Shown piece after piece: positions 1-6,889 of a DNA stretch of 18,066 bases. Position 1 is the stretch's first letter. The number at the start of each line of letters is the position of its first letter. The stretch is from contig JANYGR010000495.1 in NCBI GenBank assembly GCA_025359355.1, positions 1-18,066 on the forward strand, in the 5' to 3' direction. Both the position numbers and the translations under genes were made by a program. The stretch is from Bacteroidota bacterium. GTDB lineage: Bacteria; Bacteroidota; Bacteroidia; B-17B0; Aurantibacillaceae. The notes below the pieces were generated by a model, which was not told the origin of the DNA, did not search any database, and worked only from the letters and a program-made list of their open reading frames with translations.

Positions 1-98
1 TTTTTACAGCTTACACCTTGCTTATCTCTAACAGATTTAAAATGTAAACGACAACTTTTCTCAGTTGGAAATCTTTTGCTAAACTCTAATAATGTCAT
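1..98 (-). mobile_element. IS1595-like transposase, N-terminal fragment cut by the window edge
   Basis: On the minus strand an ATG at 98-96 opens a frame that runs uninterrupted to the edge of the window, 32 codons. The peptide begins MTLLEFSKRFPTEKSC and continues with RLHF, then DKQGVSCK. This matches the start of IS1595-family (ISXO2-like) transposases, in which an E-F-x-x-x-F-P-T/N-E-x-x-C segment precedes a zinc ribbon; the last Cys seen would be the first zinc ligand. The DDE-type catalytic domain is outside the window. No terminal inverted repeat could be fixed in 99-200 because the other end of the element is missing. An edge inside a transposase is typical of a contig broken at a repeated element. 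The family call rests on remembered motif similarity over 32 residues. Confidence 0.68.
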
Positions 99-148
99 AC
101 CGCTAATATAATCATTTTAGGTATAATTACGGATATTCAAATAAAAAA

Positions 149-162
149 ATGACATAAATCAT
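149..162. promoter_or_regulatory. Fnr/Crp-like operator upstream of the histidine kinase
   Basis: ATGACATAAATCAT contains the dyad TGA-N6-TCA that other sites in this window share. Its centre (155.5) is 54.5 nt upstream of the last base of the -7 box at 203-210, close to a class I activator position near -60. If the regulator encoded at 1439 binds here, the two-component pair would be autoregulated. The right border of the IS1595-like element is unknown, so the site could lie within or beside the insertion sequence. Confidence 0.45.
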
Positions 163-179
163 AAATAGAATGTTATCGT

Positions 180-210
180 TTTGTATATTTAGTTTTCAAA
201 ATTATATTTG
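180..210 (+). promoter_or_regulatory. Bacteroidota-type -33/-7 promoter for the kinase-regulator operon
   Basis: TTTG at 180-183 and TATATTTG at 203-210 are separated by exactly 19 nt. This matches the primary sigma factor consensus of Bacteroidota, TTTG-N19-TAnnTTTG. It predicts transcription from about 214 and a leader of about 45 nt before the ATG at 260. Confidence 0.6.
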
Positions 211-259
211 CTTTTTGCAGATATGAAATTATTAATGACTCTAATCCTTTGATGGCCTA

Positions 260-1435
260 ATGGAAAACTTAAATGCCTTATTTTATTTTGCCACTGAGGG
301 CATTATTATTGCTAATGATCAAGGAGTTATTGTAAAAGCCAACCCCAGTGCGGAAAAAATATTTGGCTATGACACAGATGAGTTCATAGGTGAAAAAATC
401 GAACAGCTTATTCCTAGTAGATATAAAGAAAAACACATTTCGCATAGGGAACAATATAATGAATCTCCACACCCCCGATCAATGGGTAAAAACATGGACT
501 TGTTTGCTCGCAAAAAAGACAATTCTGAGTTTGCAGTGGAAATTAGTTTGTCGCCATTTAAGGATGAAACAGGGAGCTACGTTATTGCTTTTATTATTGA
601 TATTAGCGAGCGTAAATTACACGAGGAAAATATAAAGAAGCTAAATCATAATTTAGAAAATAAAGTTAAAGAAAGAACGAAGGTACTTCAAGAGGCTTTG
701 CATGAGTTGGAAATCTCTAAAGAAAAATTAAGTAAAGCTCTAGAAAAAGAAAAAGGATTAAATGAAATGAAATCCCGCTTTGTGAGCATGGCTTCTCATG
801 AATTTAGAACGCCTTTAAGTACCATATTGTCTTCTGTTTCATTAATCAGTAAGTATCAAGGTGCGGATGAAGATGAAAAAAGACAAAAGCATGTACATAA
901 AATTAAATCGTCTGTCACTAATATGACATTAATTTTGAATGATTTTTTATCTGAAGATCGCTTACAAGAAGGAAAGGTATTGGTTAATAAAGTGCCATTT
1001 TCAATAAAAAAAATGTGCGAAGAAATACTTTCTGAAATTTCAGGATTAAAAAAAACAGGACAAGAAATTATTTATACTCACATAGGAGAGGAAGGCGTAT
1101 TTTCGGATACTCAAATTAATAGAAATATCATCCTCAATTTATTATCAAATGCCATTAAGTTTACTGATGAAGATAAAACGATTACAATGGTTACCAAAAA
1201 TTTAATAGATCGATTTATGATTAAAGTTACTGATGAAGGGATTGGTATTCCTATAGAGGAACAACAAAACATGTTTACCCGTTTTTTCAGAGCAAAAAAC
1301 GTTACTAATATTCAAGGAACAGGATTAGGATTAAGCATCGTATTTAAGTACATAGAAATACTTAATGGAACTATAGATTTTAAAAGCGAATTATATAAAG
1401 GCACAACTTTTACAATAACTTTACCAAACAATTAA
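260..1435 (+). CDS. Cytoplasmic PAS-domain sensor histidine kinase
   Basis: The 391-residue protein has one PAS domain (about 5-118), a helical linker rich in Lys and Glu (about 120-170), a HisKA domain with phospho-acceptor His180 in SMASHEFRTPLS, and a HATPase_c domain with N-box Asn297, G1 box DEGIGI (325-330) and G2 box GTGLGLSI (353-360). No membrane segment or signal peptide is visible, so it should sense a cytoplasmic signal. The PAS segment ERYKEKHISHREQY-like region (53-66) followed by MGKNMDLFARKKDN resembles the FixL PAS around its haem-ligand helix; His59 falls where the FixL haem His is expected, but the FixL Arg that contacts bound oxygen is not conserved. Haem binding is therefore only a possibility. 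The regulator gene starts 3 nt after the stop, so the two almost certainly form one operon and a cognate pair. Confidence 0.93.
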   Translation: MENLNALFYFATEGIIIANDQGVIVKANPSAEKIFGYDTDEFIGEKIEQLIPSRYKEKHISHREQYNESPHPRSMGKNMDLFARKKDNSEFAVEISLSPFKDETGSYVIAFIIDISERKLHEENIKKLNHNLENKVKERTKVLQEALHELEISKEKLSKALEKEKGLNEMKSRFVSMASHEFRTPLSTILSSVSLISKYQGADEDEKRQKHVHKIKSSVTNMTLILNDFLSEDRLQEGKVLVNKVPFSIKKMCEEILSEISGLKKTGQEIIYTHIGEEGVFSDTQINRNIILNLLSNAIKFTDEDKTITMVTKNLIDRFMIKVTDEGIGIPIEEQQNMFTRFFRAKNVTNIQGTGLGLSIVFKYIEILNGTIDFKSELYKGTTFTITLPNN

Positions 1436-1438
1436 TTT

Positions 1439-2506
1439 ATGAATAAAACAATATTATTAATAGAAGATAATAAAGATGTAAGAGAAAATACATCGGAAAT
1501 ATTAGAACTTTCTAATTATAAAGTTTTAACCGCAGAAAATGGAAAGATTGGTGTAGAAATAGCCCTTCAGGAAAATCCTGATTTAATTATTTGTGATATC
1601 ATGATGCCTGTATTAGATGGTTATGGCGTTATTCACATGTTAAGTAAAAATAGCCAAACTGCTCATATTCCCTTTATTTTTTTAACAGCTAAAGGTGAGC
1701 GTACTGATTTCAGAAAAGGTATGGAGCTAGGTGCGGATGATTATATCACCAAGCCGTTTGACGATGTAGAATTATTAAAAGCAGTAGAGAGTAGATTAAA
1801 AAAAATGGATTCTATTAAATCCGGATTTAGTAAAAACATTGATGGATTAAATTCTTTTTTAAGTGAAGTAAATGAGATCAGTGATCTGAAAAAAATATCA
1901 CAACATAAAAAAATTAAAACATTTAAAAAGAAAGAAATTATTTTTAGTGAAGGAAATGTTCCTAGTTATTTTTATTTTCTTTCAAAAGGAAAAGTTAAAA
2001 CATTTAAACAGCATGAGTATGGAAAAGAGCTCATAACAACACTTTATAAAGAAGGAGACTTTTTTGGACATATAGCACTTTTAGAAGAAAATAATTATGT
2101 GGTTACAGCAGAAGCATTGGAAGAATCGGAAATTGTATTAATTCCAAAAGAAGATTTTTTTGAATTGATACATAATAACGTAGCGGTCATGCAAAAGTTC
2201 ATAAAAATATTGAGTGATAATATTATCGAAAAAGAAGAACAACTTGTAAACTTAGCATATAGCTCTGTAAGGAAGCGTGTGGCTAATGCATTAATGACAC
2301 TTTATAAGAGATACAATACAGCTAACAATAAAGACTCCGGATTTAATATTTCAATCTCCAGAGAAGATTTGGCAAACATTGTAGGAACAGCAACGGAATC
2401 ACTTATCAGAACATTAAGTGATTTTAAAACTGAAAAATTAATTGATATCAAAGGAAGTAATATTACAATCTTAAATATAGAGGCTCTTTCAAAATTAAAA
2501 GCTTAA
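1439..2506 (+). CDS. Response regulator: receiver fused to a Crp/Fnr-type DNA-binding protein
   Basis: The 355-residue protein has a complete CheY-like receiver (about 3-122) with acidic pocket Glu9/Asp10, phospho-acceptor Asp53, Thr83 and Lys105. A cyclic-nucleotide-binding-type beta-barrel (about 150-245), a dimerisation helix (about 245-270) and a Crp-type winged helix (about 275-350) follow. The recognition helix reads TATESLIRTLSDF. Glu320 and Arg324 align with Crp Glu181 and Arg185, which read the TGA/TCA half site; Thr319 replaces Crp Arg180, so an Fnr-like rather than Crp-like site is expected. The phosphate-binding cassette lacks the usual Glu and Arg, so cAMP binding is unlikely. 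There is only one cysteine (Cys52), so it cannot carry an Fnr-type Fe-S cluster. Control probably comes by phosphorylation from the adjacent kinase. It is the best candidate for binding the TGA-N6-TCA sites in this window. Confidence 0.92.
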   Translation: MNKTILLIEDNKDVRENTSEILELSNYKVLTAENGKIGVEIALQENPDLIICDIMMPVLDGYGVIHMLSKNSQTAHIPFIFLTAKGERTDFRKGMELGADDYITKPFDDVELLKAVESRLKKMDSIKSGFSKNIDGLNSFLSEVNEISDLKKISQHKKIKTFKKKEIIFSEGNVPSYFYFLSKGKVKTFKQHEYGKELITTLYKEGDFFGHIALLEENNYVVTAEALEESEIVLIPKEDFFELIHNNVAVMQKFIKILSDNIIEKEEQLVNLAYSSVRKRVANALMTLYKRYNTANNKDSGFNISISREDLANIVGTATESLIRTLSDFKTEKLIDIKGSNITILNIEALSKLKA

Positions 2507-2566
2507 ATGTTTTCAATATTGAAATCTTGCTAATTTACTGAACCAATTTCGGTTAACATCAATTAA

Positions 2567-2929
2567 TTAAAGCTCACTTAATTCTATACCTTCCTGATTT
2601 TGTTTATCTAAAGTCCAAGAATCTGTTACAGTAGTTTCAAGCCATGCATTCCCCGATTTTCTAAAAACTTGGATGTTTAGTTTATACTTCTGTTTAAATA
2701 AATTCTCTAATTCTGAAACCTTCATACTGCCTAATATTTCAAGCTTCTGATCGGCTGGATTTACAGAAATTAATTGAGTTGTATTTTTAATCATCAATTC
2801 AGGTCGAGAACCTTCGTTTTCATGATGGCTCTCTTTAAAAAATTGGATGCGTAAATAAGGGAACGCAACATTAAACTCTTGCTGAATTTGTCCAATTGTT
2901 TTATTGTTTAATGAGATAGTTGTGTTCAT
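2567..2929 (-). CDS. Conserved small protein of unknown function
   Basis: This is a soluble 120-residue protein with no signal peptide, membrane segment or metal-binding cluster. It opens with a short beta strand and a helix (NNKTIGQIQQEFNVAFPYL), then shows alternating strands and helices, including a helix at about 70-82 (MKVSELENLFKQKY) followed by a strand with a Trp-containing segment (NIQVFRKSGNAWLETT). The composition looks like a compact alpha/beta domain. I do not recognise a named family. It is convergent with the response regulator gene (60 nt apart) and upstream of nothing on its strand, so it is probably transcribed alone. Its position beside the regulator and the Usp operon suggests a part in the same stress response, but that is only context. 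No clear TGA-N6-TCA site lies in 2930-3028. Confidence 0.75.
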   Translation of the reverse strand: MNTTISLNNKTIGQIQQEFNVAFPYLRIQFFKESHHENEGSRPELMIKNTTQLISVNPADQKLEILGSMKVSELENLFKQKYKLNIQVFRKSGNAWLETTVTDSWTLDKQNQEGIELSEL

Positions 2930-3028
2930 ATTTTTAAAGTCGTTCTTATATTATTTCAATTATAATTTTCACTAAATTGTTTAAGAATTAAATTTTTAGA
3001 ATGAGTCGTTAGTTTATTATAATTTTAT

Positions 3029-3841
3029 TTAAGCGTGAAAACACATGACAGGCTTTTTGGATTCAAAGGCAATTAACTTAGTATTTGAATCGTTAAACAA
3101 ATTATAGAGTGCTGAGTGCGAATGGCTGATAATAGTAACTAAATCGACTTTGTTTTTTGACACATAAGATTTTATACCAGAAACAAAATTCTCAGATTCA
3201 ATTACTTTTACCTTTAATTTTTCTTGCTCTTTTTTTATTTTAGTTGTGGGTATTGCTAAGAATTCATATTCTGTTTTTACATGAACAAATTCATAAGGTA
3301 ATTTAAGATCACTATTAAATTCTTTAACCTTCTTTACTATTTTGGATTTTATATGTTCGTTGTTATCTACCGCTAAAACAGTATGTTTCAACTGATGTTG
3401 TTTATAATCTTCCGGTACTATAATAACAGGGCACTTAATACGACTTGCCAATTTAACGCCCGTAGTTCCATAAAAGAATTTAGATACTTTTGATTTAGTT
3501 TCTAAACCAAATATGACTAAACTAATTTTATGTTTTTCTACTAAATCTTTGATGCTGCTTTTAATAGATTTATCAGTAACTAAAATGCTAATATCCAATT
3601 TTGGATGAGTTGATGAAATTTTGGCTTTATATTTTTTTAATTTTTCTACATTGCCTTTCTCTACATTGTCGTAATCAACAAAATAAGCACCAGAATATAA
3701 GTGTACAATAGGATTTTCATAAACATGAAATAGCATCAAAGATGCTTTGCTTTGCTCAGCCAATAATATAGCATATTGAAGCGCATTGTCCGACGATTTT
3801 GTATAATCTATACCAACTAGAATTGTTTTTATTTTTGACAT
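3029..3841 (-). CDS. Universal stress protein, tandem UspA domains
   Basis: The 270-residue protein holds two Usp domains. The first (about 3-145) starts KTILVGIDYTKSSDNALQYA, a typical Usp first strand with Asp12, and ends at CPVIIVPE. The second (about 152-270) is more divergent and ends KPVMCFHA. The nucleotide-binding signature G-2X-G-9X-G-S/T is partly kept in domain 1 as Gly112, Thr115 in place of the second Gly, and Gly125-Thr126; it is absent from domain 2. ATP binding is thus uncertain. Such proteins usually support survival under energy or oxygen limitation. The gene starts 11 nt after the DoxX gene and shares its operon and the operator at 4330-4343. Confidence 0.9.
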   Translation of the reverse strand: MSKIKTILVGIDYTKSSDNALQYAILLAEQSKASLMLFHVYENPIVHLYSGAYFVDYDNVEKGNVEKLKKYKAKISSTHPKLDISILVTDKSIKSSIKDLVEKHKISLVIFGLETKSKVSKFFYGTTGVKLASRIKCPVIIVPEDYKQHQLKHTVLAVDNNEHIKSKIVKKVKEFNSDLKLPYEFVHVKTEYEFLAIPTTKIKKEQEKLKVKVIESENFVSGIKSYVSKNKVDLVTIISHSHSALYNLFNDSNTKLIAFESKKPVMCFHA

Positions 3842-3852
3842 CTTTTCGTATT

Positions 3853-4263
3853 TTATTTATGTAATAAATTTTCTAAACTAAAATGAAACCATTCACTCGG
3901 CATCAACAATAACATAACAATTAACAGTAACCTCGGGAACACATGTCTCATATCCCAAATAGGATTTAAAAATGAAAATGCCATCGTTACTATTAATATA
4001 TCTATTCCTAATAAGGTTAGGGTTATGTTTTTATATAAACCCAGTATTAACATAATGCCTCCTAAAAATTCTATAATGGATGTTGCAAATGCTACGATGA
4101 ATACAAGAAACCTGGGCACACGTAATTTGGAAGTTTCTAAACTAAATGAGTTTACAACGCCTGTTATTTTTACAGTAAATAATTTATCATATCCCTGAAA
4201 CAGAAAAATGATGCCGCAAAATAATCGCACCAAAAATTCCACTATGTAAAACTTTATCTCCAT
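3853..4263 (-). CDS. DoxX-family integral membrane protein
   Basis: The 136-residue protein has four hydrophobic segments at about 8-29, 50-76, 80-100 and 108-125. Segment 1 ends in FLFQGYDKLF, the Arg...Gly-x-x-K-L pattern that marks DoxX-type proteins, and segment 2 carries IIEFLGGIMLILGL, typical of DoxX/DoxD. These proteins are related to a subunit of archaeal thiosulfate:quinone oxidoreductase, but most bacterial members have no assigned reaction, and sequence alone does not show one here. It is the first gene of a two-gene operon with a universal stress protein and lies behind a near-perfect TGATA-N2-TATCA operator, which suggests induction when respiration is limited. Confidence 0.85.
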   Translation of the reverse strand: MEIKFYIVEFLVRLFCGIIFLFQGYDKLFTVKITGVVNSFSLETSKLRVPRFLVFIVAFATSIIEFLGGIMLILGLYKNITLTLLGIDILIVTMAFSFLNPIWDMRHVFPRLLLIVMLLLMPSEWFHFSLENLLHK

Positions 4264-4276
4264 GGTTTATGAGAAA

Positions 4277-4307
4277 CAAAGTTGCTGTATTTACACCAAC
4301 TACTAAA
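4277..4307 (-). promoter_or_regulatory. Candidate promoter of the DoxX-Usp operon
   Basis: On the minus strand the -7 candidate CAACTTTG (4284-4277) matches TAnnTTTG except at the first base. TTTA (4307-4304) lies 19 nt upstream as an imperfect -33. Transcription would begin near 4272, a few bases before the ATG at 4263. The operator centre is 59.5 nt from the end of the -7 box, roughly a class I position. Confidence 0.35.
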
Positions 4308-4329
4308 TGATTAAACTCAACTATAAGAT

Positions 4330-4343
4330 ATGATAAATATCAT
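4330..4343. promoter_or_regulatory. Fnr/Crp-like operator upstream of the DoxX-Usp operon
   Basis: ATGATAAATATCAT is a 14-bp dyad, perfect except for its two central bases. It matches the Fnr consensus TTGAT-N4-ATCAA at all inner positions. It is the only such site between the DoxX gene and the accessory gene ending at 4557. The orientation of its use, toward DoxX, is inferred. Confidence 0.6.
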
Positions 4344-4556
4344 GTTTTTGAGTTTATCTCCTGAGATTAAGGGAAATAGAACATGTATCATTAATATTGC
4401 TTTGGAAATTTTATCCATTTACAAAATTATGTATCAAAACACATGATTGATACTGTAAAGCATCACAGTTGTTTTTTTACTTTTAAAAGCAATTGATGCT
4501 GAAAAAGCTTTGCTATCAGCCCGCATTACTAGTAACTGCTTTTAGGTGCTGCCATT

Positions 4557-5048
4557 TTAAGGCACTGAGTCAAAACTAATTAGTCGAAACTCTGAGTTAA
4601 TTTTAATAAATTCAAACAATATTGATACTCCTTCATGTTTTGGTCCCATTTCTCCGGGTTTTACAGTGTTAAAGACAATTGAATATCGTAATTCATCTGA
4701 TTGATAAATTTTAGAAACAAATATTTGTTTTTCATCTGATTTTATTAATGTCCAAAGTTTTGAGTTTGGAACAAATGAAAAAACATGTTTAACAAATGTG
4801 TCAACAGGAACAATAAAATTGTCGACGGGTTCCTTATAGATTTGCTCATAACTTATACAAATTGAGCAGTCAATTTTTTTCAAACAATGTTTTTTTAGTT
4901 TATTGGAATTGCTTTCCGCCAATGTATTCACGATTTCAGACCATGTGTTTGAAAGTAGAATTGAATCAGAATGTGTCAATTGAGGCGACTGTCCTTTGGA
5001 TACAAATGTTAACCCGAGTAATAATATTATTAATAGTTTTGTTGTCAT
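4557..5048 (-). CDS. Exported protein of unknown function
   Basis: The 163-residue protein begins with a clear signal peptide, MTTKLLIILLLGLTFVSKGQ, with likely cleavage just after the Gln-Ser-Pro region, so it should be periplasmic or secreted. No lipobox Cys is present. The mature part has three clustered cysteines (Cys55, Cys61, Cys64), then alternating hydrophobic and charged strands ending in FRLISFDSV, which suggests a small beta-rich domain of the kind seen in Bacteroidota stress or immunity-like proteins. I do not recognise a family. No operator or promoter box is visible upstream. A 202-nt gap separates it from the serine hydrolase gene behind it, and GTTAGGC, resembling an integron recombination core, lies 7 nt before its ATG. 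It is probably accessory. Confidence 0.65.
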   Translation of the reverse strand: MTTKLLIILLLGLTFVSKGQSPQLTHSDSILLSNTWSEIVNTLAESNSNKLKKHCLKKIDCSICISYEQIYKEPVDNFIVPVDTFVKHVFSFVPNSKLWTLIKSDEKQIFVSKIYQSDELRYSIVFNTVKPGEMGPKHEGVSILFEFIKINSEFRLISFDSVP

Positions 5049-5250
5049 GGTTGAGCCTAACGTTTTTTGGCTATCAATTGTGCGTTTTGGAACACTTGTC
5101 TATCGAAATATTTTTTAAAGATAACTGTTTCTATGCAATTGCAAAGCAAAATATCCCATTGCTATCGAGAGTATTTCGCAGAGCGACCACTTTTGTAAAT
5201 AGCCTTATTGTCTCCCAAACTGTTTGATTAAACTGTGTAATGCGGTCGTG

Positions 5251-6723
5251 TTATTTTTTTACAAATTTTTCTACTACGCCTTCAAATTCTAACGTCAACT
5301 TGTCAACAATGTTTTGTCCATTTGTATTAAATGTTATTGTATAACTGCCTAATTGGTCATTAAATGATGTTTCATATTTGTCATTACTAATTTGTGTTAT
5401 AGGTTCATTGAATGTTTTGAATGAAAAATTTAATTTTTGTTCTTTTAGTGTTATTTCAATTTCGCCATATGCAGGATGTTCATAAAAACCAGTATAATTA
5501 ATTAATTTTTTTGATGGGTTCATTCTACCTGTTTTGGGATTACTTGAATTTGAAGCAATTTGATTTTCAAATTGCTTCTTTGTTCTTTCTAAAACACGTT
5601 CATGCCATTGGGTTTTATTTAATTCTAAAATTACATCTGCAATTTCGAGTTGTAAATAACTTGTGATTTTGTGGTCAGCTGAATTTGTAAGAATAATAAC
5701 ACCAATGCTGTCGTCTGGAAATAAAGTAATCTGCGACCTGAAACCGTTTATGGAACCTCCATGCTGAGACATTAAATGATTTTTATAAGTAGTCATTGTT
5801 CTCCCCATTCCATATAATTCATATGATAATTCTTTATCTCGTATTGAATTTGAACTAATATTGAGAGGTTTCATTGTCTCTTGAATGACAGAATTTGGAA
5901 TTACATTTGCATTATTGTATTTACCTTTTGATAATTGACAAATAACCCATTTTGATAAATCAATAATATTTGAATTGATACCATTCGCTGGACCAGATGC
6001 TTGAGTTTGTCGATAGTAATTAATTTTTTTTTTGTTTTTATTTATGAAATCAGTTTTATAAGGCTTAGCGAAATCACTAGTTTTTTCAATCTCTTCAATT
6101 GAAAAAACAGTATTATTCATTGATAATGGTTTAAATATTTTTTCTGTTAAATATTCCTCCCATGTTTTTCCGGTTCTGATTTTTATGATTTCTCCTAGTG
6201 CTATATACATATAATTTGTGTATATAAAACCCACTCTTAATTCAGCTACAGGTTCTAAATATTTAATGCGAGCAAACAAATTTTGTCTTGAAAAGTTTGA
6301 ACCATACCATATTGCATCATTACCAGAAATTCCAGTTCTATGGCATAGCATATCCCGTAACGTAATATTGTTATTTAAGTTTTGATTACTAAACTCTATT
6401 TCTGGTACTAACAACTTAATAGGTTTATCATAGTCTAGTTTATTATCATTAACAACCATACCAATAGCAGTAGATGTAAATAGTTTTGAGTTTGAGGCAA
6501 TTGGAAATAACGTGTTTTGAGTTACAGGCAATTTGTTTTCAAGGTCTCGATAACCAAATCCTTTAGCATAAATTAGTTTTCCATTTTTAACTATACCAAC
6601 TGCACAACCAGGAACTTGCCAATCGGAAATTATTTTTTCTACTCGTTGGTCTAATATATTAGCGGTGTCTATTTGTCCGAAAAGAAAAGTTGGTAATAAA
6701 AATAATATCAATAATCTATTCAT
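5251..6723 (-). CDS. Exported serine hydrolase, class C beta-lactamase-like
   Basis: The 490-residue protein has a signal peptide (about 1-17, cut after LFGQ) and a beta-lactamase/transpeptidase-like domain (about 25-365). The three active-site motifs are present: Ser77-x-x-Lys80 (SNSK), Tyr168-x-Asn170 (YTN) and His321-Gly-Gly (HGGSINGF), the last replacing the Lys-Thr-Gly of true beta-lactamases. A C-terminal beta domain (about 395-490) looks like the DUF3471-type extension often found in these hydrolases. The substrate is open: such proteins act as esterases, D-amino-acid peptidases or peptidoglycan hydrolases more often than as antibiotic-resistance enzymes, and true AmpC activity is not implied. 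No promoter box is recognised in 6724-6889. The gene sits between two blocks with Fnr-like operators but has no such site itself. Confidence 0.88.
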   Translation of the reverse strand: MNRLLILFLLPTFLFGQIDTANILDQRVEKIISDWQVPGCAVGIVKNGKLIYAKGFGYRDLENKLPVTQNTLFPIASNSKLFTSTAIGMVVNDNKLDYDKPIKLLVPEIEFSNQNLNNNITLRDMLCHRTGISGNDAIWYGSNFSRQNLFARIKYLEPVAELRVGFIYTNYMYIALGEIIKIRTGKTWEEYLTEKIFKPLSMNNTVFSIEEIEKTSDFAKPYKTDFINKNKKKINYYRQTQASGPANGINSNIIDLSKWVICQLSKGKYNNANVIPNSVIQETMKPLNISSNSIRDKELSYELYGMGRTMTTYKNHLMSQHGGSINGFRSQITLFPDDSIGVIILTNSADHKITSYLQLEIADVILELNKTQWHERVLERTKKQFENQIASNSSNPKTGRMNPSKKLINYTGFYEHPAYGEIEITLKEQKLNFSFKTFNEPITQISNDKYETSFNDQLGSYTITFNTNGQNIVDKLTLEFEGVVEKFVKK

Positions 6724-6889
6724 AGTGTTTGATTGTTGTTTTGATGTCGCAATACTACTATATACCAGCTACTTCATAGCTTATATCTGTCGTATTTGGC
6801 AAGATACACGCTATTCTTAGGAGTATATGAAGTAAATCAAATATAAGATTTTATATAGTGTATTAGTTATAAAACCATTTTTATTTGGT

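Larger units (their letters stand above)
4264..4556. other. Intergenic region between the DoxX operon and the accessory genes
   Basis: This AT-rich stretch of 293 bases holds the operator at 4330-4343 and a candidate promoter near 4277-4307. It also holds a weak stem-loop at 4459-4500, downstream of the minus-strand gene that ends at 4557. That stem pairs AGCATCA (4459-4465) with TGATGCT (4494-4500) around the palindrome CTTTTAAAAG (4480-4489) and has no U-tract. I see no further coding frame in it. Confidence 0.4.

Noticed and set aside
2511..2524. Perfect palindrome TTTCAATATTGAAA after the response regulator gene
   Set aside because: It is almost wholly A/T, has no U-tract and does not match TGA-N6-TCA, so neither a terminator nor an operator can be supported.
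4317..4324. TATAGTTG (minus strand) as an alternative -7 box for DoxX
   Set aside because: It is only about 19 nt from the operator centre, too close for activation, and would leave a leader of over 50 nt; the box at 4277-4284 fits better.
4862..5227. A 121-codon plus-strand frame
   Set aside because: It overlaps the exported protein gene in antisense, has a Phe/Leu/Val-rich composition expected of a complementary strand, and has no promoter box or recognisable domain.
5217..5228. AAACTGTTTGAT, repeated exactly at 9288-9299
   Set aside because: A 12-nt AT-rich match in 18 kb with no shared flanks or structure is compatible with chance.
5251..6723. Antibiotic-resistance beta-lactamase
   Set aside because: The third motif is HGG rather than KTG, and the C-terminal extension is typical of broad serine hydrolases, so resistance cannot be claimed.
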